DNA from: Lentinus brumalis
Lineage: Eukaryota > Basidiomycota > Agaricomycetes > Polyporales > Polyporaceae
Direction of reading: 5' to 3'
Assembly (NCBI GenBank): GCA_001792895.1
Contig: MARA01000005.1
Location: 930,001-994,000 of the forward strand
Length of the DNA stretch: 64,000 bases
The notes under the pieces were generated by a model. The model saw nothing but the letters and a program-made list of their open reading frames with translations, had not been told where the DNA came from and did no database searches. A program made the translations under genes and the position numbers. Shown here one piece after another: positions 1 to 12,563 of this stretch (within the stretch, counting starts at the first letter, position 1; each line of letters opens with the position of its first letter).

Positions 1-2727
1 ACTGCCCGAACTATCAGCCATCGAACATCGCACGACGAGCAGGGACACAAAGGAGGAACACACTCCTGCCTGGGTCTCGCATGTGCTCTTCCGCCCGCGG
101 TCGTCGCCGGAGGATCGTCCAGACTCGATGGCACAGGGCACGAGCGTGAGCCCGGATATCCGGACGCACAACTCGCACTCGCACACGCCGCGGTCCCACC
201 AGCTCAAGCTCAAGGTTCGAGCACGCCCCAGAGTCAGACTCTCAGTCAAGACCTGCATATGGTATGCCGAGCTCTTCTGTCTTCACACGAACGTGGCCAG
301 CCACAACGCGCCTTCTGGTTCGCGCCTTCGCCCGACCTCGGAGAAGCGCAGCGGCGTTCTCGTTCTCGATCTCGTTCTCAGGCCCGAAGGCGAGCCCGTG
401 ACCGCGGGGAAGCGCGAAGTGCAATACAGCGTGCGCGCGATCACGATACTCCCCCAGGACCTCGCAACTGCGCTGCGGACGCGGGTGCCTCTCCTGCGCG
501 TCCTGCCCCTAATAGGTGGGCCCTCGAGGCTCTCGAGTGCAGCAGCAGTCTGTTCTGGGACTCGGACTTCTCCAGGGCTTTGGATCCCTGGGACCTCGGC
601 TCCGCTCGCTGGGCGGATGTGATACAGTGCTGCAGTATCATTATGTCCCGCGGTTGTCAGTACTAGTTCCAGCTTCTCTCCAGGTCCGGCTTTAAGAATG
701 CAGAAAGAACTCAGGACTCATCTATCGACCGGGGAGTCTTTCGCCGGCGCGCTGACCCGGCGAAACAGGCAGTTCCTCTTCCGTACGGTGTTCTAAGCTG
801 AACAGTGCTGATACAGTATGCTGGATTGCGCACATACATTGTTGTGAGGTGGCCTACATATGGATACTTATCCGCATCATGATCACGGACGTCGTGTGCG
901 CCGGCTGTGTGCGCGCATTCTCCCGTCAGTGATTGGGACCTCATCGATGATGGGTACTTTACCTTGGACGTCCCCGAGCCTTCGCAAGTTCATCGTCAAA
1001 ACGAGTCAAAGTCGTCATCGCGGCTGTGCCGCTGCGCGTGCATCCCGGTACTTGCAATGCCTATTGGACTCGGAGGTGCCATGGGTATGTCCACTTACCT
1101 AGTAGTACGAGACACTGATCGGGCTGAGTACGTCGAGGAAGTACGGCTGACGCGGTGACGGTCAAAGTTAGGACGCGCATCGGGATCCGGTGCGCTCAAC
1201 ACTCATCATCCCTCGTATCACGGACTCCGAGTCGGAGCCACGAAAGGCAAAGAATGCCGCGAGCCCTGTTCAGCGCTGTGAGGTATGTGGTTTCTGTCAG
1301 GCCCTGGGAGGACTAGGTCTAATCCAAGTGCACTGCGCTGTGTACCATGTGGGTCCAACTTGACATGTTCTGCGGAACATGCTCCGCGGCGGCAGACTCG
1401 GATATGCTAGGACACCTGCTGAGTACTGAGACCTAACCGTGGCAGCACAGGGATCCACACATGATGCATGCCGTCGGAGTGACTCACATACTTATGTAGC
1501 ATCGGTAGATGCATCATAGACCAGACATCACTCCAGATGGTCGCCTCGCGGGTACCTCAACGCACCTGGCCATGCCTCAAGCTGTGAACTGATACTTATC
1601 AACTGCAGCTGGACCTACTCTATCCGGAACCCGAATACGAACCTTGCGCCTTGCACCGCTTCCAACATTGGCATGCATTGTACTTCGCATGGGCTTCCCC
1701 CTCCCCTGTACCCGTACAGCGTGATGGCTGATACGCGTGCACAGGAGTCGAAACCCGCAGATCGGCTCCTTTTTTAGGTGAGCTCCTCGGATGGAGGTCG
1801 GTTGAGCGGGTGGACAGTGGACAGTGGAGGGAAGCGTGCACCGCCTCCACAACGCTCCTTGTATTCCGGGCGCTGTTGCCATCGGAATCGCGGTCGTGTG
1901 CGGGGTGGCACTGACAGGTACCTACTTATGTACCCGGACAGTCGTGAGTCCGCGGTGTCGAGCTCGAGAATCATTAACGCAGCCCATCCCGAGTCAACCT
2001 GGCATCAGACATCATGCATGCATCACGTACCGCCCGACGCTTGGAACATGTTGGGAGCTTGGACGAGCTACACACGACGCGCGAAGCACTTAGCACGCCG
2101 AAGAGTCCGAAGCAGGTGAAAGTCTGGCTGGCTGAACCTTGTCGAGCCTTGTATTCCGCGTAGCCAGCAGCAGCGAGAACGTTCACCAGCATTGCAGCAA
2201 CATGATGATGGATGTGAGCACCGAATATATCGAACGTTCGAACAGTACTGTAGTAGCGGGCACAGCGCAGCAGGGTGAAGTATACCGATTCTGGATTCTG
2301 TTGCGGTAGGCAAGTAGGTACTGCTACACCAACAACGATTACAGCGAGTCCGTGTGGTACATTATATACATCGCCACCGTCCCTCCCACGTACGACACGT
2401 ACAGAAGAAATGGGAATGGGTATGGCAACAACGGAGATGAGAGAGATGTGCGAAACGGAGAGCTGGCCTACACGGCGGCGATTGCAATTGCGCGCGCGCG
2501 CGAGGGAGAACAATGAGTGTGGGTGTATGCGTAAACGATTAACGTCGATGCCGAGCGTGCGATCGCGGGTACCATATGTCACAGTGGCAAGTGCGAAGCG
2601 AGATTTTAAGTGGAAGTGTAAGCGTATAGGGGGGAACCTGAATTCAATGCAGACAGACGGAGGCTTGTGTGTGTATTGCACGGCAAGACAAGGCAAAAAG
2701 ATGAAGACGAAGCGAGACCGGAACAGA
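1..2727. other. No supported gene, 1-2.7 kb
   Basis: Several overlapping open frames exist on both strands (the longest is 240 codons on the minus strand at 1974-2696). None shows a recognisable domain, a consistent exon-intron structure or coding-like composition. An alternating CG run lies near 2490-2500. I see nothing here that I can support as a gene, RNA or repeat. Confidence 0.5.
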
Positions 2728-3112
2728 TTAAGCGAATGAACGGGTAACTGTAAGGTTCAAGAACGATACGACAGGCGGCAGGCCTGGGGCTATCGCGGAG
2801 CGGGAAGGGAAGTGCCGCGCATTGACAAGAAGAGAGTCGGATGACGGGCGGGCGGGCGTGCTCGCGGAACGCGTCCGAGGGTTGTCCCAAGCGGTGCGAG
2901 TGATATTGATACAGCTTTGTGCATTCTCGTGCGCGAAGGACGTCTTCGGCACTGGCGAGTCGTTCGATATTGATACAGCAGGGGGGTATCTCCTCGTGTC
3001 CCGCAGGGGGAGGCGTGGGCGGAGGGCGGTGCGGACGGCGTCGGCGTGCGCGGGCTCCTCGAGATTGGAGGGTGGGCTCCGGATAGCAGAGGAACAAGGC
3101 GTGCGCGTCGAC

Positions 3113-4228
3113 TTATCCGTCGCGTAGTTCCGACCCAGGGACGATCGAGTACCGCCCACTGTCCTTGACGGCAGCCCAGTAGGGCGCCTGCTTCGCCTGC
3201 AGGCCGCGGAGGAGCTTGAATAGGGTTATGCGGACCGTGGGCATGTACCGCGCGAGCACCTCAGGAGACGGGACTTCTGCCAGGAGGCCCTCGAGCACGG
3301 TGCGCAGGGTGACGGGGACGTCGAAGAGGTCACTGGAGCGAGCAGTGTGAGCTGGGATATTCTCGGATAAAACCAATGGGAGACAAAACAATAACCGTGT
3401 CGTAAAAATGGATAAGCTAGAAAGTACAGAATGGAAGGCGGGGCAGTCATTGGGATATCGCGCATGCGACCGGCACTGCGGAGTCCGGAAGCGGGTGCAG
3501 TAGCGGGGGAGTGAGTCGACGCGGCGTGTGCGAAATGAATGGCAGCTAGGCACCGCAGTCCGACCGCACCGGAGAGACGCTCCTGGGCACGGCATGACAT
3601 ACGAGTCTGGCGACCGAGTAGGCGGGCCGCGGCAAGAGGGTGCAGGCAGGAGGAATGAGGAAACCGGGAAGCAAAAGGGGTGAAGGAACGGTATGCAATT
3701 TGAACGAAAGGGTACAGTACAAAGAAAGAAGAGACAGGAGCGGAAGGGCAGGAAAGACGCAACTCACCTCACGTCGACACCCACACGCCAGAAGGCATGT
3801 ACTGTTGCGTCGAATTGACTGCCGATGAGAACGAATGCGTCGCTAACGTCCTCTTCGTACGCGGAGCGCTGCGCCCAGAGGGTGAGCACGTCCTGAAGCT
3901 GCTTCGTGAGACTGAGCAAGCGCGACACGGCGCGCTGCACCTCGGTCTCCGAGCGCGACTGGGCGTGGAGATTCGACGTGGATGGGGAGGATCGGAGAGG
4001 GGACACGGGGGAGGAGGATGTGGAGGAGACCGTGCATGTTGAGTCTGCGGAGGCTGGACGGCGGGCAGTCTGGTAGAGTGAGTACATAATTAGCGGCTGC
4101 ATGGTGAGGGAGATGGAAGCACATACGTTGACACTGATGTGTGTTGGCTTGGGCAGCTTGCGGGGCCAGGAGATGGGGTTGATAGGCTGGCCAATGACGA
4201 AGCTGCTGGGGTGGACAGGGACCTGCAT
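3113..4228 (-). CDS. AIP3/Bud6 N-terminal-domain protein, apparently truncated
   Basis: Exons read 4228-4127, 4069-3768 and 3332-3113 (about 207 aa), all with GT-AG borders and compatible phases. The middle exon has the signature of the Aip3p/Bud6 N-terminal domain: VQRAVSRLLSLTKQLQ, then DVSDAFVLIGSQF, a spacer and GVDV, continuing in exon 3 with DLFDVPVTLRTVLE. Bud6 is an actin- and formin-binding polarity factor. Full-length family members are several hundred residues longer and carry a C-terminal coiled-coil core, which is not visible here. The second intron is unusually long (435 nt). An alternative splice near 3145 (CG|gtactc) would replace the last residues with a Ser/Pro-rich tail ending at 2728. 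Either way the core domain is missing, so this is a truncated gene or a decayed copy. Confidence 0.6.
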
Positions 4229-7200
4229 GGCTGCGGAGGATGTGTGCGGGAGGGCGGCGGGGCAGGGGAGCGATGGGGGCGTATAAGTAGTAGACGGCTA
4301 TATGGTAAGGAGACCGGGAGACAGATATCGGAGTCCGTCAAGAGCGGGACCTGTCTTCTGAGCCCCGGCTGCAGGCGTACTCATATAGAAATTCTGCCCG
4401 CCTGCCGTGCCGCCGGCCTCGCCGCCACGACGCTTCTCACCTTCCCGTTACATAATCCTCCATGCACCGGATTCTGCCACATGGCCGACCCAGCGCTGTT
4501 CCAATCGTCGATCCGCTCTGTACCGCTCAGTCTCAGTCTCTTGCTCGCCAGCGACATTGCAGGCCGCGGAGACGCGTCGGTGGGCTGGAGCTCGCGGCCA
4601 GGCCCGTGCCGTATCTCGCATGCGGCACGGATGTCCAGAATGACTGGAACTCAGTCGACTGTGCGTTTCCAGAAAGTCTCGCGAGTAATACGCAACTTAT
4701 CGAGATTCGGCAGACTGAGCTCGGGTTGCAGTTCGCGTGTTGCCGCCTGCATGCGTGCCGTCTTCGCGCTCCCCACAATTGTCCCATCGTCCCTGACCCC
4801 GGGCGCCCATTTTGCACGCACAACGTCCGGCGATGGCAAAACGCCTCCCCCGTCCACGCGAACGGCGCGCACGATGTCCTCCTATCGAGACCCGCTCTCC
4901 GTGCGTTCCCCTATCTCTGCAAGCTCTTCGACACGCTTCTCGCCCCCTTCGAGCTCACCAGGGGGCCCTGTTCTCAGACAAATGCATCACCATCATGATC
5001 CCTCCTCTTCGTGAGCTCTCATCGATGTATGTATTGCACTTTGACAACCCACTTATCCGGACTAGACGCAAGAAAGTGATTCCGCGACATCACGGTTCCG
5101 GAGCTAGCCCCCGGGTTGTCCGAGCCCCGATAGCCCCCAACTTCCAAGCCTCGCGCCGCGCCCGCCTTGCGCAAGAACTCGCAAGAACTACCGCTGGCTT
5201 GTTCACCGTCGACGCCCATGTGCGCGCGCGTCGGCCCCGTGCTGCTCAGCACAATGGGTGGCGTACACGCCGGCGCGCTGCGGATGGTTAGGTAAACCTG
5301 GTTGCCTAGCCGATGCGTCCCGTCTGCATACGCTCTCAGGCCCAGCAGGCTTCTCCGCCGCATGACGGTCCGGCGTGGACACGCCAGCCCGCGTGTGCGC
5401 CTCCAATCCCGACGTGGTGCGTCTGGCAGGCCTCAGCAGGTCACGACCAAGTCAAGTCACGACAGACTTCCCCATGCATATCCTCGGGCTGCCGGAAGTG
5501 GAACCCTGACGTGCTTCGTCGTTCTGCGACTCCGCCGCTGCGGGATGTGATAACCATGGGGACGCTGACCTGATATGTCTCAAGGTTCGGCCATTTGCTG
5601 AATCATTAATCATGAGCAACTCAACTGTAGCAGCTCACGTTACACTTCTCTTCCCCGAATGCATTGCCAGCGAGTGAGTCATCATGGTACACTCTCATGA
5701 ATACATGACTGATCCCAGGTGAATCGTCACGCGAAGGACCTGCTCACGGATCACCAAGACTGGATCGTAACACGAGCGGTGCCAGTTGTAACCCGTCGCA
5801 GCTCCCATATTCATTGATATACGACCCGTCCTCAGAGATACATTGCCCGCCCACCCTGATGATGCGCCCTCCCATCGACCGTCGTGGTCCGTCGACCTCC
5901 TGCTTCAGCGACTTTCGCGCTACCTGCTACTAGCCTCATGCCCGAGGACCCACCCTTGCCCCCGGGAGTCCGAGAGCCCCGGCCGTACACCGAGCTCAAC
6001 GCGCCGCTGCCCCAACCTCCAACCGACGATCACCGCTGCACCCCCTCGGGCTGCGATTGCGCGCGTCTGCATAACAGACGTTAGAGCTAGAAGCGGCGCA
6101 TTTGACGCCTCCGCCCGACGTGACACCGGGCGGACGGCCCTGTCGTTCGTCGCCACCAGCTAACCGCTCCTCCTTCCGAGCCGGACGTCTAGAGCTCCGG
6201 TGAAGGTGTCGCGTGCGTCGCAAGAGCACAATAGAAAACAAGAGCCGCTGGTGTATGGAGGTGGCAATTCATCGCTTCTGCCTCCCTGGCCATGCGGCCG
6301 ACGATCTCCCCACCTGGCGAGTTTCTATTCGAGGCCATCCCGACGCCGCCGCACCGTCCGACTTGGAAGCTCGCCGCCGTACGGCATGCGCGGACTCCAG
6401 CCGAGCCCGTTCCAGCTAGGCTCGCTTACCAGCCAGCGTACTCCATGGGTGCTATGGGCAAGCTATGGGACGCAAGATCCGGTGTCGGGGGCTCGGGGCG
6501 CTTTCTAGGGTCGTCAGCTGTTGCTACGTTTGGTTGCTAATTCGACGACACGCAGGCGGCAGCTAGCTCGAGCGCAGCGTGCTCAATGGTCCTCGAGGCT
6601 CTACGTGGCAGCTTGCGCTCCCCGGGTGTTCTTGGGTGCGGCGGAGGAGCCCAAAACTCAGCTTGCAGGGAAGCACGGCGCGTGGCTGGCTAGAAGTTTC
6701 GTACGTATCTTTCTGGCGCGGTGCGTTGAGCGCCTGCGGGTAGCCACAGGAGAATTGGCTCGCCGCTCGGAGGTCCGAAGCGGAAGCTAGGACGTTCTGT
6801 GTTGTATTTCTGTAGAGCTAGTATCGGTATATGCTATGTTGTGCATGTGAAGCTACCAAGGGCCGATGTTCAGAGGGAACGAGACGTGAAGCTTCCATAT
6901 CGGGACTCTGATCTGATGCGCCCCATGTTCCCGCGCCCACCGACGCGCGCCTGTAGAGGCAGGGCCGCGCTCGCGCTCGAATGGCACTGACTGTAGCCGC
7001 CATCTGCCCGGTCGGCGACCCACTCGAGCTCGACTGACTCACCTTTGACTCGGCTCGGCTTGCAATTGCGCGTAGGCCTCGGACTTGCGTCACCTACCCC
7101 CCGGCATCTCTCACGCTAGGAACACCGCAGCGAGCTCCTACCTCCGAGTGCGGCCTGGCACATCAATATTCATCGGGCAAGACGCACGGATTACGAAGCT

Positions 7201-7480
7201 CTTACGAATACAAGGACACGACAGCCCGCGGTGTGGTTGGAACTTGGAGGAATCGAGCTCGGCTGCAGTGTGGACTGTACTGTAATTACGGCCTTTCCGG
7301 GAACGACTCGGAGCCTCGGTGAGTCTTCCTTTCATTCGCATCCTACATGTGCGCGACCGCGCTGCATTTGCTGTGGTGCCCTGCGTGGCTGGTTTCTGGA
7401 AGAGGTGCATTTCTTGTATGCGGGCTGTGAGCTTCGCTTCCGGCGCAGAGCGGGTCGAGTGTCCTGTCAGCTGTGCTGCT
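4229..7480. other. Gene-poor stretch without supported features
   Basis: Open frames up to 291 codons occur (4139-5014 plus), but they overlap in several frames, have no recognisable domain and probably reflect high GC content. The part next to 4228 may hold the promoter of the Bud6-like gene. I see no RNA gene or transposon end here. Confidence 0.4.
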
Positions 7481-7608
7481 GCACTTTTGCCATGATGTGG
7501 AAGCTAGGTGTATGCACGCTCCACCCTCCCCTCCTAGCTGCCCGACCATGCGAGCTGCTTCTACAGTGTACTCCAGAAGGCGCTGCCTTGTGTAATATGT
7601 ACACCCTG

Positions 7609-8250
7609 CCTCCGGTGCGGAGCGGGAACAGCAGCCGAAATGTGTCCAGTGCACCTTCCCCCGGGATTCCCGGTTTTCTCTTTTGGAATACAAGGACTGG
7701 CCTCTAGGACTGTGCGCCCCGCGAAGGCCGCTTGGGCAGGTCAATACCGTGCGATGCTGTGGGTGCAGTCGCTTCCGATCCATGGGATTATGAGTGTTCG
7801 GAAGCTGTTGCACAGCGACCGGCCCAATTATGTCTGGAAGACATGCACATGAGGGCGTCCGGTATTGGGACCCTCGCTTCCGTTACGGAGCGGGATATCT
7901 GACATCATCTGGATATGGATGCCATGCCTCTTCTGTCGATTTGGACGCTACCGTTCCCTTCTAAGTAGCTGCCAAAGCTCGCGAGCTCGTCGTACGCAGG
8001 TGGTGCAAGGCAGGCATATGTGACGGCCTTCTGGAAGGCGCAGCTTCCGGGTTTGTCTCGCCTCCGGTTCAAAGCGGGAGCAGTCGCGTTCATGACATGC
8101 AGTTTTCTCTTCTGAATGGAATGATTCTGCACCACGCGAAGACCCCTTTAGGAGGTTACTACCGTGCGATGCTGTGGATATCGTCGCTTCCGATTCATGG
8201 GGAGTGAAGCATTCGATAGTCGGAATAACGGGAGGTATTGCACAGATATC
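7609..8250. repeat. Diverged tandem direct duplication
   Basis: A block at about 7609-7815 is repeated at about 8061-8250. The two share islands in the same order: cctccggt, agcggga, ttttctctt, accgtgcgatgctgtgg and cgcttccgat, separated by substitutions and indels. Similarity seems to extend upstream to about 7490 and 7900, so the period is roughly 450 bp. A weaker third trace (gcttccggcgcagagcggg) sits near 7435. No frame is shared between the copies, so it looks non-coding. Confidence 0.6.
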
Positions 8251-8455
8251 CAGCTTCCACCAGCACCCCTCGGTGACCCTCCACGCTTTCTCGCGCTTGT
8301 GACCGGTCGCTGCCGTATCGCAGACTGACGCAACCTTGTACCACAGAACACCGCGTCTGCACGAGGCAAACGGCGTCTAGGAACCTCGGTACCACTTAGA
8401 AGCTCCTGCTCCGTCTCCTATCCAGATATCCAGTAGAAGCGCAAGCACACAAACT

Positions 8456-11400
8456 ATGGCTAGACGAGATGCTCTGTTCCCTGTCGGGTCTATAGGGCGG
8501 TCCGGTGCGACCGTGGCCCGTAACGCCTCTCACGAAAGCCTCACGGCACACCCTCTTCTCTCACCGCCGCCTGGGCCTGCTTCGTTCTCTCCTTCGAGCT
8601 CTCCGTCTACGAGTACGACTGCGGTAGCTTCGGAACCTTCTGCTGCGATACCCGCTCCGAAGTACATCCCATATACCCCGAGGCAGAGAGGGGCGATCTC
8701 GCCTGCGACGACCACACCTGCCACCGGCACGACCGCACATCCCACCCCGCCTGATCGGGATGCGGCGAACCGACTACAACTTATGCACCTCAAAGCTGCG
8801 GCGCAGAAGGCTGGATTGGACGCGGCGAGTACTGGCTGGGTGGTGTTGGAGAAGTTCGCTCTTGAAGCGGAGAGGACTGCCGAGTGGAACGATCTGTGGA
8901 GTGCGGTCACTGAGGGCAAGGTGAGTAGATGACTGCGGTTCAATGTCCCCGAGACTCTGTGTCAATGGCCTTACGCATATATGCCCCATGTCAGGCCACG
9001 CTCCTCCTCCCGAAGGATGCACATCCCTCCAACGTCCCCATTACGGCAGAATTTATCAAGGATCATGTCGCGATCTGTGATGCCGGCGCAGGCTCCAGAA
9101 CGACCAGCGTGACGACGTTGTCTGGACTGCGCGGATACATAACTGAGTACGCCGTCGAGAATCATCTTGTACGATATCGTGCGCTAATCGGACGGTTGTG
9201 CTCCTCACTTGTCCTCGTACCATGTGTGACCTGACTGCAGCAACGTCCTGACATTCCGCACTACGCTCTCGCCGACATCCAAGCCCTTCCAAGCACTCCT
9301 CATACCTGCAACGCGTGCTTCCGCGTTCACCTCCCTCGCCCCGCTCCCGCGGCCACTGACATCCTCTCCAGTCGATACCCAGCACCACCACCGTCACCGT
9401 TCGCGGAGCGGACCTCTGTACCCCTCATTCGGGGTACACGGGCATACGAGCAATCTACCGCTACCCCCTCGTCCCTCGCACGTGAAGGGCCCTCCGCTAC
9501 CACCGCGTCCGAGCGCCAGACAGACGTACCCCGCGCCGACGGGCAGCACCACCGCCGCCCGGCTCTCGAATCCCTTCGCATCTCTCTTTGGGCGCGCGAG
9601 CACGAGCTCCCCGCCACTCCCTGCAAGCCCGACGACCTCGACGTCGGCCTTGCCTGCTCCCGCCGAGCTAGCCGTGTCGCCTGGGATAAGCACGTCCCCG
9701 GGTACGTCTCCCGGCATTGCTGTGACGGAGCACACGACTGCGCTCGATATTCCGGCATACGTGATCACCGGTCGGATACAGCGAAAGGAGGTGCTTGGCG
9801 CCATCGCGAATGCGTTGCGCGGCGAGCTCGAGGACGCGCTGGCCGCAGAGGACGTGCCACGATGGGCACGGGAGAGGGTGGCGGAGCGCACACAGTGGTT
9901 GGGTCCCGTCGTGTACGGCAAGTCGTCGCCGCTCGCAGGGAGCGACGGACGGAGGCGCGTGGGCGGCGTTGGGGCTGCAGGTGGTCTGGGCCGGGCAGCG
10001 GGAGGGTCTGATGGGTCGACGTGGGAGGTCGCGGGCGAGTTGACGGAGAGCGTCGATGGGGGAGGTATCGAGGAGGTCGCGAGACGGCTGCAGGAGTTCT
10101 GGTACGATCTCGAGGAAGAGGTGGGGAAGCGCTGGGCGGAAGACGTTGCGCGGCATCGGCACAAGGGTCGGTGGCGGCGCGGGCAGGGCAAGGCGAGCAG
10201 CGGGAGCGGCAGTGAAGGCGAGAGCGGGACAGACAAGGACAGGGTCGAGAAGGACGTCGAGAAGGAGACGGCTGTTGAGAAGGCTGACCGCCACGAAGAC
10301 GACCAGGATAATCCGAAGACGGCGCATGTGAGTCGCGTCATGGAGGTCGTGGAGAAGACCGTCTGTTCGCTCTTCTACGACAGGTGAGTGCATCTTGGGT
10401 CTTGTGCTTTGCTAGGTGAATTTGCTCAGACGCGCCACAGGCTCTTCCTTCCTCCTGGCACGGATGATGCATCTCATGACGAAGCCTTGTCGAGTCGCAT
10501 TGCTGCTGTGAATCTTCTCGACTTGGGTCTCGGACACCTCGGGGTGGAGGTAGGACGTGCGGGACGCGAAGTCGATGCCCTGATCAAGGCATGCGGACAA
10601 AGTGCGTGCTTCTCTCAACGATTTGTGTCGACTCACGCTCACACGTGCTCTAAGCCCTCATGCAGCTCGATTCTGTGTGCCGCTCGCCTGCGGACAAGGC
10701 GGCGACCCTAGTTTCGGTACACAAGATCCTCGTCGGTACGAAAAAGCCCTTTGCAGTACTGTTGGAAACATCTGACTGTCTGGATAGATGGTCTGTCCAA
10801 GCTTCCGCCGCTCAGATTGAAAGCTGAGGACGAGATCCTGGAGGAGAAGACGCCGATGGCCAGCACGTTTGGAAAGCACGTGCACCGAGATGACGACGAG
10901 GTCGACAGAGCCGTATCTCCACCGCCTATGGTAGTCGTCTCCCCAATCAGTGAATCCCCTGCCGCCGAACTGCAGCCCTTCAAGGCAACTGAGCAAGCCG
11001 CGCTGCTCACGCCAGACGACGCGTCTGGCACTTCGCAGTCGACCAACGCTTCTGCGTCCCCTATCCTCACCGTATCACCACCTGCCGAACCCTCGTCTGC
11101 TTCTCCTTCGCCGGCGCCCAGTCCGACTCCTGTCTCCGGCGACATCATCCTTCCGCTGATGATATTCGCGGTGGTGAAGGCCAACCCACCTCATCTGGTC
11201 TCGCACCTCCTGTTCACCCAGCGTTTTAGGCGCGAGCACGCTGCTGGAGGCGAGGAAGGCTACTGTCTCATCAACCTCATGGCGGTTGCCGAGTTCCTCG
11301 AGAACGTCGACCTCGCTGCTCTTGGGCTTGGGGAGAGCGAGAAGATGGTCATCAGGTACGTGTCAGCGTTGTGCGCCTTCGGTGTTAGCGGGGACCTGGG

Positions 11401-12563
11401 CCCTGCGCGGTATTGCCAGGGCGCCGCCCACTTCCGGATTTGCTGTGCAGTTTGCCTTCTTGTCTTCCCCTTCGTAGATTCAGACACGCGGTGGTAGTCT
11501 CCAGCCTTGCAGACAACACGTGTCTCTTCTATTCCTCCCTTCCTCCGTCGTGCTCCCTGCTCACAATTGGTGCTGATGACCGTTGCCATCGACAGCGCTG
11601 CAGAGCTCACGCCCATACCCATCTCCCGCCCCGTATCTGAGAACGGCTCGCCCCGTGTCACACAAGCCAGCCTCCGCGGTCGTGTGGAGCAGCAAGTCGA
11701 CGCACTGGCAGGATCTGCCAACAAGGTCCTCACGGGCGTCGTCGACACGTCCTTCGGCGTCCTGCGCGCGCTCCTGCCGGGGCAAGCCTCCGAAGCCAAC
11801 CCCGACGTGCCCACGCCGCCCATCGACGCAGACCAGAGCGCCGCGCCGTGGAACATCACGCAGCCTAGGTTCGGCCTCCTACGACGTGATACCCACTTCT
11901 CCATCGCGAGCATCGCGGCGTCACTGCCCGGCCGGTCGAAGTCGTCCCAAGGCGAGGAGCCCGGGCAGCAGATGATGGACGTGCCGTCGCGCCCGGGCTC
12001 GAGCCGGTCGGTGCGGCCGGATGAGCAGACGCCGTCGGAGGAGTCGAGCGAGGAAGATGACGAGGACGACGAAGATGAGGAGGAGGAGGGAGAGTACGAC
12101 ACGCGCAGTATCCGCAGCTTTGAGAGTATGATGAGCCAGCGCAGTCGCCAGGCGCGGAAGCGGAAGACGACTGGAGGACGGAAGACCCTCGCGGATCGGC
12201 TTGCAAGTGTGCCGGGTCTGTCGAGGTTATCCCAGGGAGGGACTGGGGAGGCGGCCAAGGTCTGTCATCTTCCTGCGAATATGTGTCGTTCTGTTAACTG
12301 ACGAAGGGTCCTGGAAGTTGTCTCCTACTGGATCCCGTCGATCGTCGTTGCTCGTTCCGCCGCATGGGGCACCCAAGCACGTTGAGTCACCCACATCATC
12401 TAGGGCCCCATCTCCAGTGTCGATTCGGATATCTCCGCCCAATGCTCGTTTCATGACCTGCACCGCGGACGACCTTAAGGTGTCTGAAGTGGGAGAGCTG
12501 CTTCGAGAATACAAGCGGTTGGCGGAGGCCGTGCGGGCGATGGGCGGCTTCCACGAGGAGTAA
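8456..12563 (+). CDS. VPS9-domain protein (Rab5-type GEF)
   Basis: Eight exons: 8456-8920, 8995-9146, 9241-10383, 10441-10601, 10655-10735, 10788-11355, 11596-12259 and 12318-12563. They sum to 3480 nt, an open frame of 1159 aa. The VPS9 domain is split by introns: VEKTVCSLFYDRLFLPPG in exons 3/4, ADKAATLVSVHKILV in exon 5, and the diagnostic LMIFAVVKANPPHLVSHLLF followed by GGEEGYCLINLMAVAEFLE in exon 6. VPS9 domains catalyse GDP release from Rab5-family GTPases on endosomes. The N-terminus (about 150 aa) is Ser/Pro-rich. A low-complexity stretch with NPFASLFGRA separates it from the VPS9 part. The C-terminus has an acidic run (near 12050-12090) and a Ser-rich tail. I see no CUE or RING domain. 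It is probably a Vps9/Muk1-type factor, but orthology is not settled. Confidence 0.85.

Noticed and set aside
1974..2696. 240-codon minus-strand open frame
   Set aside because: No domain, no coding-like repeats of composition, overlapped by several other frames; probably a GC-driven open frame.
4139..5014. 291-codon plus-strand open frame
   Set aside because: Two other frames are open across the same interval and none matches a known family.
9394..10341. 315-codon minus-strand open frame
   Set aside because: Exact antisense shadow of exon 3 of the VPS9 gene.
11260..12258. 332-codon minus-strand open frame
   Set aside because: Antisense of VPS9 exons 6 and 7; the poly-Ser stretch is the complement of the acidic run.
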